DNA from: Cantharellus purpuraceus
Taxonomy: Eukaryota; Basidiomycota; Agaricomycetes; Cantharellales; Hydnaceae
Assembly (NCBI GenBank): GCA_025174535.1
Contig: JALBUN010000019.1
Span: 1-64,000 of the forward strand
Reading direction: 5' to 3'
DNA length: 64,000 nt
Shown here: one piece after another, positions 11,701 to 20,499 of the stretch
How the letters are laid out: each line of letters opens with the position of its first letter
Numbering within the stretch: position 1 is the stretch's first letter
Translations under genes and position numbers: made by a program
Notes under the pieces: generated by a model
What the model saw: the letters and a program-made list of their open reading frames with translations, nothing else
The model's database searches: none
Told to the model about the DNA's origin: nothing

Positions 11701-12910
11701 CCTTCAGTGAAACTGATAGTCCGCTGTCATAGCTTGTAACCGAGGCACCCTCTCGCTGCAACTTGCCAAGACTGACCAAGTTTGCAGCAAGTGTGGGGAT
11801 ATGTAGGGCTCCAAGTAAAGTGATCGTGCGAAAACCTTTGGGTAAGATGCTTCTGAACCGAACTGAACCGTGACCAGCTACCGGGATACTGCGAGCATCC
11901 CCTACAGTGATCGTTTTGCGTGAGGTCGCAGGGGTGTAGGTGGTGAAGAAACTCCGGTCACAAAACATGTGGGATGTTGCACCGCAGTCCAATATTAACT
12001 TGGCCGATGTAGGTGTTTCTCCTGCCATGAACACGTGTCCTATCTGATGTTCACCTAGTTCTTGCAGGTTATTAATGGTGAGGTTAGCTGTGCCTCCACC
12101 GCTCTTTTTCTTCTTCTCTTCCTCTTCACGCTTGGGGCATTTGCTGACCCAGTGACCTTTCTCATGGCAGTAACGACATTCATCATCAGGTTTCGGTTTA
12201 GCTCCGGTCTTCTTCTTTTTGCCATCACCACCGTTTTTCTTCCTGGTCAATAGGGCAGTTTCACTGGACTTGCCTCTGGAGCAACGGTTGGCTTCAGCAA
12301 TGAGTGTGCTGCCAACAGTTACAGAGGTGAGTTTTGATGATTCCAGACCAAACAGCTGGATTTTGATGATGTCCCAAGATTGGTTGTGAGGGAGTGAAAG
12401 GATGAGTGCTCGAGCGATGTGTATATCAGGGAGTGTTTCTCCCACTGCTGTAATTTTCTGTCCGAGGTCGAGCATAGTAGCGATGTGATCAGCCATGGAG
12501 CTCGTCTCTACGTACTTCCGAGTATATAGTTCCTCGAAGTAGTAGTGGACATCTATCCGTTGCTGATTGGTCATGTACATGTCATGCCACATGTCCCACA
12601 TCTGCTTTGAAGTTTGGGCCTTCAAAACATGCAGCCATTGAGAACTCTCAGTGGCGCCCTTCATAAGACCCTGAGCCGCCTGATCGCGCAGCAACCAGTC
12701 CATGTGTTCCTTCCGTTCGAATTTCCATTCTGTGGTAGCCACCTTTGCACCGGATGGCATTTCCAGACAAGTCTCCATACCATTGACTATGAGCCAAAGG
12801 TAGCGAGATTGCAATGCAGCTTGCATGTGCTTGGCCCAGAGCGAGTAGTTCTGGCCATTGAGCTTTGGAAATTTGAAGGCATGCGATTCTGATTCGCTGG
12901 CAGGGCCCAT
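8753..12910 (-). CDS. copia Gag-Pol polyprotein
   Basis: A single 1385-aa frame. In order: a Gag domain; a CCHC zinc knuckle (CRYCHEKGHWVSKC); an aspartic protease with LILDCGATSHMF; an integrase with the HHCC region (LWHRRLGHLH..CEGCALGKSH), catalytic core D (VVDLTGPM), CDNGTEF and PEQNGIAER; a reverse transcriptase with ALYGLKQAGRQW and YMDDM in place of the usual YVDDM/L; and an RNase H with DSNWGEDPDTRRSVGG, SSKKQPTVALSTLEAEYMA and ADNQGCIAL. No stop or frameshift interrupts it. The start ATG lies four bases inside the 5' LTR boundary and within the primer-binding site. Domain order PR-INT-RT-RH is diagnostic of Ty1/copia (Pseudoviridae-like). Confidence 0.97.
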   Translation of the reverse strand: MGPASESESHAFKFPKLNGQNYSLWAKHMQAALQSRYLWLIVNGMETCLEMPSGAKVATTEWKFERKEHMDWLLRDQAAQGLMKGATESSQWLHVLKAQTSKQMWDMWHDMYMTNQQRIDVHYYFEELYTRKYVETSSMADHIATMLDLGQKITAVGETLPDIHIARALILSLPHNQSWDIIKIQLFGLESSKLTSVTVGSTLIAEANRCSRGKSSETALLTRKKNGGDGKKKKTGAKPKPDDECRYCHEKGHWVSKCPKREEEEKKKKSGGGTANLTINNLQELGEHQIGHVFMAGETPTSAKLILDCGATSHMFCDRSFFTTYTPATSRKTITVGDARSIPVAGHGSVRFRSILPKGFRTITLLGALHIPTLAANLVSLGKLQREGASVTSYDSGLSVSLKGDELLRGSLTGDSGTLYHINCLEMQRHSTYVATSGSLRLWHRRLGHLHLDAIQEMSQKNLVDGLTISSLTEYDPMCEGCALGKSHRLPFPKASNARYKKMDLLVVDLTGPMSVETWSGMRYAFVAVEVSSRFPIGRILQSKDEAGTALKETVAMLEQQSGKLLKQIRCDNGTEFTKHLVDSFCRRNGVVLETTVPYSPEQNGIAERAIAIFFDMVRCMLHSAKMDLRYWGEAFLYAVHIRSCSYTSALKGMVPLQAWSGMKPDISHLRTFGSIAYVNVPKKLRGGKLEVTSVKCRLLGWWANETKGYRLEDIETGKLITARDVWFLEDQTPGDVAVIDTRGVAPTRTEIEQLMPEDTSQPRRENLPAYEETLNGSETDSSRDTPADARVPPSLEPGPNGQPPTRSHRWADLPLQNHPARTRNPATQFGTAATEDEVDAAVTTTGRTHRAFIAYSDEPRTYRQAMKSRYSKQWEESVMKEYNQLKQTGTFEWVKTLPEGRKAVGSRIIFKNKHDGNGTFLQHKSCIVAKGFSQVPGQDFNDTFASVAKFSTLRTLLSIVAHEDLELHQIDVVGAYLQGDLDEEIYMEVPEGIKEEGKEGWYWKLRKALYGLKQAGRQWKTRLDKAMTGLNFKKSQADDCLYILREEGTIALLVLVYMDDMAVAGQSLQRVEEFKSELQKIFDITDIGELKYILGVQVARNRKKLTISLNQTAYITRILSKFGMQDCAPVATPLAVKHNLSASQSPATEEDRTAYLRYASGLSYLEIVGSLLYATQTRPDIQFAVSLVSQFGGNPRKAHLEAAKRVLRYLKGTAQFTLVLGQRAHESVDIVGWSDSNWGEDPDTRRSVGGFVFDVAGGSVSWSSKKQPTVALSTLEAEYMAASNATKEAIWLRTLLEDLGYPPVTATILHADNQGCIALARNPVTHTRAKHIDIRHHFIRERVDRGEVNLQYCSTNDMLADIFTKQLPRDAFEKFRELLGVGDG

Positions 12911-12914
12911 AACC
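12903..12914 (-). promoter_or_regulatory. copia primer-binding site (initiator-tRNA anticodon-loop type), overlapping the start codon
   Basis: Directly after the 5' LTR the element strand reads GGTTATGGGCCC. This is the complement of GGGCCCATAACC, the anticodon stem-loop of eukaryotic initiator tRNA-Met. The position matches the half-tRNA priming known for Drosophila copia. The gag-pol ATG (12910-12908) lies inside the site, so the start codon would pair with the CAU anticodon of the primer. Confidence 0.75.
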
Positions 12915-13119
12915 TAACAACTTAGGCAGGCGGAGGTTGGAGTTCAGCAGAAAGAGCGTGTATTAAATACTAATGTGTTGGCAGAATACTACAGATTGCT
13001 TACCTGGAGTTCAGCAGAAAGAGCGTGAACTCCAGTAAGCGCTAGAAAATTGTTTATGGCCTGCCGAGTTGTGGACCCATAGGAGTCCACGTTGAGGGCG
13101 AGTCGTATGATCTTCGTCA
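12915..13119 (-). repeat. copia 5' LTR
   Basis: 205 bp; the upstream LTR with respect to gag-pol. The hairpin copy is at 13004-13035. No strong TATA box is obvious. Confidence 0.95.
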
Positions 13120-13124
13120 GGATC
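13120..13124. repeat. Target-site duplication GGATC (right)
   Basis: Second copy of the GGATC target duplication, abutting the right LTR. Confidence 0.9.
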
Positions 13125-14654
13125 TCCAAGATATGCAGACAGTCACCAACTCGATCGCATGTTCTGTCCCGACTTATAAGACTCACAACTTGCATCCAAC
13201 ATCTCAATCCTTCACACGTACGAAAACGTATTCACATCGTTGATGTTCAGGCTACAAAGGTGGATAGTATCCTCAGCTGAAGATCATGTCTAAAACCGGA
13301 AGACTCACAAGTTGCGTCTGACCTCATTCCTGGTCACGTCTACACCCCAAACGGAAAGGCGTGTTGGAGGCTGGGGGAAACTGGAAGAGATGGGAGTGGG
13401 CTCTTGCCAGCACACCAATCTCGTCGAGTTTCCCTATGAATCATTGGTCCTTGAACTGACGGAGAATGTAAATGCCTCAGTGGGCATGTCGTTTCAGAGT
13501 TGTGAGACTTACGGCTCGTGCACAACACCTCTAGTCCTGCAGACATACCTCCCGACCAAATAGCCTGCAGCACGTACTCCTATGATAATTGTTCAGGCAC
13601 TGAGGCTGATTATTTCAGACCTCTATAGAATGAAAACACTCACGACTTGCGTCCCAACATTCCTCCCAGTCACGTATCCGTGTCTCCACTCCACGAGAAC
13701 AGAATGGGTGCCATCTTCATGTTTTCGCCGCCCGGAAAAGGACCGCAGAGAGTGCTCGTATCTGGAACATCCATGTTACATGGATTGTTAGTATGCTCTA
13801 TCGTGGTTCATCTCTGGAGACGTGAAACTCACTGCTCCATCTCTGATCTTCACTGGTGCCAGTGTATGGGGAACACCGTGTCGAATCGTCTCCGCCATCG
13901 CCCTCGCCATCGTCCTTATTCGCATCGTCGCCTTTGGAGCAGAAAAAATGGCTGGGCTGGTGTGTGTTGCGACCGGAGGGGGTTTCTGTCGCCGATGACC
14001 ATCAGAGGGTATATCTAGTAGCGCATAGCTTGACTCGGGTTAAGTGAAACGAGCGACAAGTGAAAAAGAAAAACACCCTCCGAAGCACTCACACTACTTC
14101 TCATGTGATATCAGTGGGGTGTTGCTGCAAACACGGCAGGATAGGCGTCTCTGGCCATGGGGACCGCAAGCGTCCCGGCGCTGAGGAGCCGCGATGTGAG
14201 CGTGAGGCGGCAGCCGTGGAGTTATATTCTTGCGCCGGAGGGTTTGCGGGCGGGACAGACGGTGCAGAGTCTTCGGAGTGGGGTTGGTTCCTGGGTATGT
14301 GGATACGAAGGGAAAGGGGGGGGAAGCCTCTGATGCTTCTGCAGCCGGAGCGGATGGCGGCGTGCGCACCGTTCTTTATCCCATCTTGCCGTTTATCTGA
14401 TTCCTTATGTTGTTTATTTCAGACGTGGTTTCGCAATCAACAATCATACCAGGAGATGCCGGTTCAATTCCGAAAAGACTTTCTATAAAAAAAACTTCAA
14501 ACGCGACAATATTTATTCACGGCGACATGCCATGTCCGGCCATTACTTCATCACGTGACTCACATCCCTTTGTCCTGCGCTCCCCTTGTTCTGCCAGACC
14601 ATATAAACCCCCTCAAGAATGGCCATGAGCTCCATTGTCAAATATCCATTCCTC
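13125..14654. other. No assignable gene; repeated donor-like motif and 3' flank of the zinc-finger gene
   Basis: On the minus strand a related block ending GCAAGTTGTGAGTC (splice-donor-like) occurs near 13180, 13310 and, more diverged, 13640, each after a GATGTTGGATGC-type sequence. This suggests remnants of a multi-exon gene or of short diverged repeats. No frame gives a recognisable protein. 14060-14650 contains only short frames and the downstream flank of the gene at 14655-16563. Confidence 0.35.
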
Positions 14655-16563
14655 TCAGTATCCGTGCCATATCCTCGAAACAGCCTCTTCGTATGCGCTG
14701 CCGAACTCGTCCGAGATACTCATAACCTCCATGTTCGCGTGAGCCCATCTGCTCGCTTCGCGCCTTGACATGGAAATACCCTTGTGTCTCCTCGGGTTTT
14801 CCATGTGGCGAATCAGGCTGTCTTCGCGCACGAATTCGGCTCTGGGTCTTCCTTTGTCTATGCATGTCTCCCGTGGACAAATCCCCAGATATCTTTCCGC
14901 AGCCAATTTCCTTGCCGTGGAATTGATGATCGTTGCCTGTGACATGGACAATGTCTTTGCTCGAATACGGAGGAGCTCCTTCATTGCGTGGCAGGTGAAC
15001 CAGTGTCTTGCCGCATTCCTGCTGCTCACCGATTCCAGACTCCGCCGGCATGCCTTGCCGTCAGGATCTACATAGCTGCATTTGCGGCCTGTGGTGAGGA
15101 TAATATCTGACGGTGTACTGAAATGCGGAGTAGGAGGCGCTGGGATTGAAGGCGGAAGGATGGAGTGCGACGGGGTTGTAGTCCATGCCGCAGCCGTGGG
15201 GCGGGATTTGGGGATCCCCGCGGATGATCCGTCCAGCTGCTCTAAAGCAACTGTACCGGCATGTGGCACAGATATGGATTGCCACGTTGTGTCACTGTCG
15301 TGACTCATGTTGTTTAGGCTGCTGGGGTCAGCTCCGTATGGTCTGTCAAACCCGATCCGTCAAATTTGCGTCCATGACTATACAATGCACTCACTGGTTC
15401 AGAACCCCAGCGAAGATGCCTGATGTCTCATATCCCTGGTTTACAACAGCCATCTGCCCTGCTAAATACCCGAGTGCATCATGGTCGCTCGAAAGAAGCG
15501 GTATCTCATGATCATGATGATCATGAGGCATTGCACTTCCCGTGACAGACAGACTGGGATGCATCGGTAGCGCAGAGAGGTGACCCGAGTAATCCTCGGA
15601 TAGAGACATATTACTGGCAATTCACAACGTCAGCATAGCCGAGTATGTAAACACACGAGGGATTGCTCACTAGTACCAATTATCCTCGGCGGATTGTGGA
15701 TGTGCAGGCCCTCCCTCCCAGTAGGGCTCCATAGGTATCGCATTACTCCCCAACCCTGTATCGGAAGTAGGAATCGTCGACAGGGAAATTGAGGGAGTAG
15801 CCCGCGGAACTCGCGGGAGGAAGGGCGTAGCCATGAGCTGGCTTGGGTCTTGTGGTTGGTTTAAGCTTTCAGACTCTTCACCAGCCGTGGCTTCGAATGG
15901 CACTCCTGCACTTGCCCATATTGTTTCTAGACATTGTTGACACTCAGGATTTGAGCATGTAGAATATAATGCCTCTTGCGACACGTCAGATCGCCGTGGG
16001 AAAGCTGTGTACTGAAGATGAGGAGGCTGTTCATATTAGACACGGTACTAGGGTTTTGACTCACTTGAGAAGTCAAATGGTTCGAGTTGGTGTGATTGGG
16101 AGTAGGGGTAGTCATACTCATTGAAGCTGACGCAACTGCCATCTAGACCGGTCATGGAAGTTGAAGGGGCTGCATCGGGAGGGTTGGAATACGAGGGCCA
16201 CGTTGGATAATCAAAGTCCATAGAGCTGCCGTGCGATTGAGAGAAGGGGTTGTCATCGAAGCTGACCCAACTGCCATCTAGACCGACCATGGAAGTTAGA
16301 GGAGCCACGTCGGGAGGGTTGGCATACGAGGGCCACGTTGGATAATCAAAGTCCACAGAGCTGTCGTGCGATTGGGAGAAGGGGCTGTCATCAAAGCTGA
16401 TGGAACTGCCATCTAGACCGGCCATGGAAGTTGGAGGGGCCGCGTCGGGAGGGTTGGCATACGAGGGCCACGTTGGATAATCCAAGTTCGTAGAGCTGCC
16501 AGACACGTCAAACGTGCTCCAGGGCGCGTCAAACTCTTCAAAGTTAGCAGTGAATCGAGACAT
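14655..16563 (-). CDS. Putative C2H2-like zinc-finger protein with 45-aa tandem repeats (572 aa, 4 exons)
   Basis: Exons 16065-16563, 15671-16004, 15395-15613 and 14655-15321 join in frame with GT-AG introns (donors GTGAGT, GTGAGC, GTGAGT). The ATG at 16563 opens MSRFTANFEEFDAPWSTF. Residues 28 to about 165 are three tandem copies of a 45-aa acidic/aromatic unit (DYPTWPSYANPPD..GLDGS..SF), a composition like activation domains. A Pro/Ser-rich linker follows. The C-terminal region has two possible zinc-binding sets: CSYVDPDGKAC..HWFTCH and CPRETC..HMENPRRH, the second with irregular spacing. No family is named with confidence. A nuclear DNA-binding regulator is the best guess, consistent with the acidic repeats and terminal fingers. 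The last acceptor could be shifted by 3 nt (15321 or 15318). Confidence 0.8.
16070..16482 (-). repeat. Three in-frame 135-bp tandem repeats in the zinc-finger gene
   Basis: Units run from 16482 to 16348, 16347 to 16213, and 16212 onward. Each encodes a 45-aa unit (the third slightly longer). The conserved DYPTWPSYANPPD core and GLDGS motif with scattered substitutions show expansion followed by drift. Confidence 0.85.
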
Positions 16564-17340
16564 GATAAAACCACTAAGCGTTGGGAATAGCTCAGACAAG
16601 AAGAGGTGAAGGGGAGAAATCACTTGGTGAAAGTCAGCCAAATTCCCTCTCCTTATATAACCCCTTGGCTTTAGGTGCCACGAGGTGCCACACCATGACG
16701 AATACAAAGCCTGGGTGCCCCCCCGGAATAGGGAAAGTGACTTTGACCCCCTTCTGATGTCGGAACCAGGCTGTTAGCTCGTAACGATAGCGATGGTTCT
16801 CTCGTGAGTACATTCGATGCTTTGAGCCACTCTTCATGAACAAACGGTGCGTTCTTTTTTTTTTTTGTTCCTGTGGGAATTCACAACGTCACGAATTCGC
16901 ATGGAGTGTTCCTGAGCTAGCAAACTCGTGCCGGTATTCTTTCCCTATGAAATGGCCGCTCAATATTGATAGGCGAGGGTTCTTTGGTTCTTTTAGTTGT
17001 GGGTTGAATATTCCGCGATTGAATGGTTCTTATGCAGTCTAGTGTGGATATCACGATCACACCGACCCCTAGTCTCTATTAGAGCATGGGCTGAGAGTAG
17101 AGCAACCCGTTTTTAGTTAGCGTTGAGATCTATGTAAAGAACAATGTGGACTCATTCGACTCCGATAGACTCATGCACTTATGGGGTATAGGCCTCACAA
17201 ACCAACGGCCCGCCTAGACCCTGGGTGATGTCCTGTTTGGCCACACTGACGTTCATGCCGCAGACACAACGACCCACCACCGTGCTTGTCCTGTTTCGGA
17301 ACTGGCCGTCAACAGTAACACGGTTCAGGCAGCGACGAGA
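16564..17340. other. Intergenic; 5' flank of the zinc-finger gene
   Basis: No gene seen. A poly-T run at about 16855-16866 and short frames only. Confidence 0.4.
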
Positions 17341-17540
17341 TTGACTATTGTACTATCGAATACGTAGGGAGGGGATACGATGCGAATGGGCTGTGTTAGT
17401 AGGATCATTTATTTCACTACCAATATTATGTAGCTCCAAAGCCCGTCCGCTGGTCGATTACCGGCAGCTATGCTCGTACCTTCCTCTGAAGGCGCGTCCC
17501 ACTTCAGTTTCCGTTAACTGGCTTAAATATTGTTAAGAAA
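17341..17540. repeat. Possible LTR fragment related to 17883-18345
   Basis: CTACCAATATTATGTAGCTCCAAAGCCCGTCC and TCCCACTTCAGTTTCCG-like blocks resemble sequence at about 17928-18035 in the downstream LTR. It is likely a decayed relative of that LTR; no boundaries can be set. Confidence 0.35.
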
Positions 17541-17882
17541 GATAGCAACAAGGTAGCCATGATATCTGCAACGATATGCGGGACCGCTGAGTGTAGTAAG
17601 CTATCCGTTAGTCAGAGCGAAATACATGACAAACAGAGCTCTTTCACTGTTTACTGTGTTGAAGGGGAACTGATGTTCGAGCTAGTGCCATTCTTTTGCT
17701 ATAAGTCGATGACCCAAGGCTAGCTCTTCCTCATGTGGGTGCTTCTATTCGGCTTGGGCGACAAGGAGCGACATCGTTTGGTGGTAACAAGGTCCAGACG
17801 ACGGAGCAAGGCAGTAAGATATAGGTTGGATGATGAACGTGGCGTGTGATAAGACCTGAAGTCTACAGACTACCAGAGAGGA

Positions 17883-18345
17883 TGTTGAGGATTAAGAAAT
17901 ATTTGTCACTTGATTATGTTATCGTACCAATAACATTATGTAGCTACAATGTTCATCCACGTAGTGACGAACACTTGGGCGGTGACTACGCTCATCCTTA
18001 AAATATATTCCGTTTCAGTTTCTCAGGTGGTCCCACTTCACTACTCTGGGGCGTAATAATATTGAACCACCCCCCAGTGTTGAAACCTGTACAGGTTAAT
18101 CTGTATGACATGATAGTACTTAAGTGATCCAATAGAATAAACAAGGGATGATTCCTTACCTCAGTCTGTATGTAGTAAATACGACTGAGGAAAAAGGAAC
18201 GGCTGGCGACTATCTTATATATGTGCGCCAGACGGCATGTGAAGTCCGTGTCAGCTAAATATAGTTGACGGCGGACTACGAAGCCCTGCGTCAACCGGTT
18301 CTGGCTAGGGTGACGTAATGTGTGGATACATTCCACATTCCAACA
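17883..18345 (-). repeat. 3' LTR of the copia relic
   Basis: Bounded on the plus strand by TGTTG and CAACA, a short inverted repeat; the element-strand start is TGTTGGAATG directly after the polypurine tract. The inner edge is firm; the outer edge (17883) rests on the TG..CA rule. Confidence 0.65.
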
Positions 18346-18355
18346 CTCCCCCTCA
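18346..18355 (-). promoter_or_regulatory. Polypurine tract of the copia relic
   Basis: TGAGGGGGAG on the element strand, directly before TGTTGGA. This junction is classic for copia elements. Confidence 0.8.
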
Positions 18356-18490
18356 CTGCAATGCCGGTAGGTAATGCAGTGCCTTTCAAGTACGTGGGCT
18401 TAGACCAAGCATGCATGTGAACTTCTCGTGTTTGAGGCGAGGTAGAGCTTTCGTGAGGATATCCGCAATCATTTCAGAAGTGGGGATGTA

Positions 18491-20014
18491 TCAGAAGGTG
18501 ATGTCCTTGTTCTCGACCCGTTCACAAGTGTAGTGATATTGAATATCAATATGTTTTGATCTGGCATGGAATGTTGGGTCCTTTGTCAGGGTAATAGAAC
18601 CAGAATTATCACTATGGATAGTGGACATAACCTGTCGGTGACCAAGTAGTTTGAGTAGGCGGCGTAACCACATAGTTTCCTTCGTCACATGGCAGCTAGC
18701 GACATATTCCGCTTCACAGGTGGATGTGGTGACGATGGCCTTGTTAGAAAAAGATGTGGAGGGGTGTTGTGTATGAATGTAGAATGAAGGTGAGAGATGG
18801 TGGCGCAATAAATTTTGAATAGGGGAGCAGTTACTGCAAGGATGCAGATATATGCAGGGTCGATGGAAAGGTGTTATTTAGTAGAGTGATGTTACCAAAT
18901 ATCAGAATATTTGGTTAAGAACTGGGACTTCTGCAAAATATTTGAGCAGAAATGGGAATAGCAACACTTCGAAAAAGTGTTTGCTTAATAGAAATGGATG
19001 TAATGATCCAAATCGTTCGTAATTTGAGATAGCAATAGTTGATGCAATATCCTAATGGGATATTCAAAAGATTTCAAATTTAATAGGTCGTTCAGGAGTT
19101 ATTCCAGGAACGACAGAAAGTTGACACAAGCTGTTTGTTTGCAGCTTGGAAGGGATTAAGAATAGTGAATCTGATTATTGATACTCGTACACAGTTGTAG
19201 CTAATATACAATTTGGCAATCACATGATAAAAAAGCCTTTTAGTAAGATTGAAACATATGATAAAAGAAATGATGTGGATACTGATAATATGTGATGTCA
19301 TGGGGAAAAACTTTTTATAGAGAAAGGAGTTTTTACCCGTTTGACTTGAGGTTTATGATGAATGAAAATCATCATAATACCTCCCTTTTTGAGTAGTAGC
19401 CATCCTTGTAGAACAAAAGGATGGCTCACAAAATAAAATCGAAAATCACCTCCTCCTCATCCCTTAATCAAAAAAAAAAAAATCCCCAAACTTTTCACAA
19501 CTTTTCCTTATCATAAAACTCTCCCTTCTTACTCCAATAGATCGTAGTATTACTTGAATAAATTCTTGACAGGCCTGACGTTTTGAACTCCAGGAGATTG
19601 ATCCACGTCCCAATATGAATGCGTAACCTGAAGTGGATCGGCGAGTGTCGATGCAACCAGCGTAGTCAGAATCTGTATAACCATTGAGAACTATCTCCCC
19701 CTTTCCTCCAAGGGTCAGAGCATAGTTTCGTGTTTGCTTCAGGTATTGTAAGACCCGTTGAAGAGCAGACCAATGTGCCTGGCCAGGGTTTGAATTGAAC
19801 TGACTCAGTTTGTTTGTCGCAAATGTTATGTCTGGTCGAGTCGCCAATGATGCGTACATTAAGGAGCCAACGCCTGCTAGGTAAGGTTTCTTCTTCATTT
19901 GATTTTTTTCTTCATCAGATGTGGGTGACATTGATTTGGATAGGATTACATTGGGGTCAAGTGGAGTGGATACACCATAACTGTCCTCCATTCCAAAACG
20001 TTTCAGGATAGTGT
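18491..20014 (-). pseudogene. copia RT/RNase H fragments, split by an insertion
   Basis: 19572-20014 encodes the end of reverse transcriptase and part of RNase H (ILKRFGMEDSYGVSTPLDPN, SLMYASLATRPDI, YTDSDYAGCIDTRRSTSGYA, SWSSKRQ). 18491-18736 continues it (VTTSTCEAEYVASC, WLRRLLKLLG, HSDNSGSI, ARSKHIDIQYHY). Removing 18742-19571 plus one GGCCT copy restores the RQAIVTTSTCEAEY order, so the relic was still continuous when the insertion occurred. Upstream coding sequence is gone. Confidence 0.9.
18742..19571. mobile_element. 830-bp solo LTR (or small LTR-type element) nested in the copia relic
   Basis: It begins TGTTAGAAAA, ends ATTCTTGACA and is flanked by GGCCT at 18737-18741 and 19572-19576. 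TG..CA ends plus a 5-bp duplication are the hallmarks of LTR integration. No internal coding domain is seen; it is AT-rich and includes a 13-A run at about 19470. The simplest reading is a solo LTR left by LTR-LTR recombination. Confidence 0.8.
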
Positions 20015-20089
20015 CAATGAAGATAAACCTTTAGATGCTACTTTTAAAGCCAAGAATCCATCCATTAGGACTTCAAATTCGTTACTCTT

Positions 20090-20329
20090 TCAAGATGTTA
20101 TCACTCTAATTTCAAGGGCAGTGCGTGAGGCACCCCCGCTTATATTGAAGGAGTCCGCGTTGAATACTATATTAGCATACCGCTCAGGGTTGTTTATCAT
20201 ATATGTACCCCTGTCAATGAACCTAATACCAGTACGTGGTGGGATACTGCTAATACTGCCATTTGGTCGCGTTACTGTTATGGTAGTAGGACTGTTGTTG
20301 TTTATATCAAATCCTGTAATGTTCACCAT
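20090..20329 (-). CDS. Orphan 79-aa ORF
   Basis: An intact frame opening MVNITGFDINNNSPTTITV and ending RTALEIRVITS. It is rich in Ile, Thr, Asn and Ser with alternating hydrophobic residues, suggesting a small beta-rich domain, and has no signal peptide. A TTTATAAA sequence lies about 65 nt upstream on the coding strand (near 20395), at a plausible promoter distance. The ORF sits alone between a copia relic and a retroelement terminus. No family recognised; it could be a TE passenger, a transferred gene or chance. Confidence 0.45.
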   Translation of the reverse strand: MVNITGFDINNNSPTTITVTRPNGSISSIPPRTGIRFIDRGTYMINNPERYANIVFNADSFNISGGASRTALEIRVITS

Positions 20330-20399
20330 AATGTCAGAAACGATGTTCGAACATTTTCATTGATCATTTTATAAAATAGTGCTAGTAGATTTATAAAGG

Positions 20400-20499
20400 C
20401 CTCTTCTACATAGGATGTGTTTAGCACAATCCCCTTCTGGCCAACTTCAGATGTCATTTTCTCAAGAACCGGTCCGCCGATTTTTATAAAAATTGGCCA
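20400..20499 (-). repeat. Terminal fragment of a second LTR-type element (E2)
   Basis: Shares about 85 bp with 40297-40382: TTAGCACAAT.CCCTTCTGGCCAA and the terminal palindrome-like TTTTTATAAAAATTGGCCA. Both copies end exactly at TGGCCA when read outward, so this is an element terminus. It abuts the truncated DAHP synthase copy. Confidence 0.65.

Larger units (their letters stand above)
8521..13119 (-). mobile_element. Complete Ty1/copia LTR retrotransposon
   Basis: The element is 4.6 kb: two 205-bp LTRs (8521-8725 and 12915-13119), a 5-bp target duplication, a primer-binding site, a polypurine tract and one full gag-pol frame. On its own strand the LTR begins TGACGAAG and ends GTTGTTA. The two LTRs differ at one position that I can find (C/T, about 23 nt from the left edge). 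LTRs are identical at insertion, so this is a recent insertion, and the intact 1385-codon frame suggests it may still be autonomous. It interrupts old, decayed DNA (repeat X to the left, unassigned sequence to the right). Confidence 0.97.
17883..20020 (-). mobile_element. 5'-truncated Ty1/copia relic with nested insertion
   Basis: The 3' LTR (17883-18345) is preceded, on the element strand, by a TGAGGGGGAG polypurine tract. Upstream lie RNase H and reverse-transcriptase fragments up to about 20014, where homology stops (Gag, protease, integrase and the 5' LTR are missing). An 830-bp element with its own target duplication (18742-19571) splits the RNase H domain. Confidence 0.85.

Noticed and set aside
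14448..14475. GGTTCAATTCC resembles a tRNA B box
   Set aside because: The flanking bases do not form a T-stem and no A box or acceptor stem can be paired; not a tRNA.
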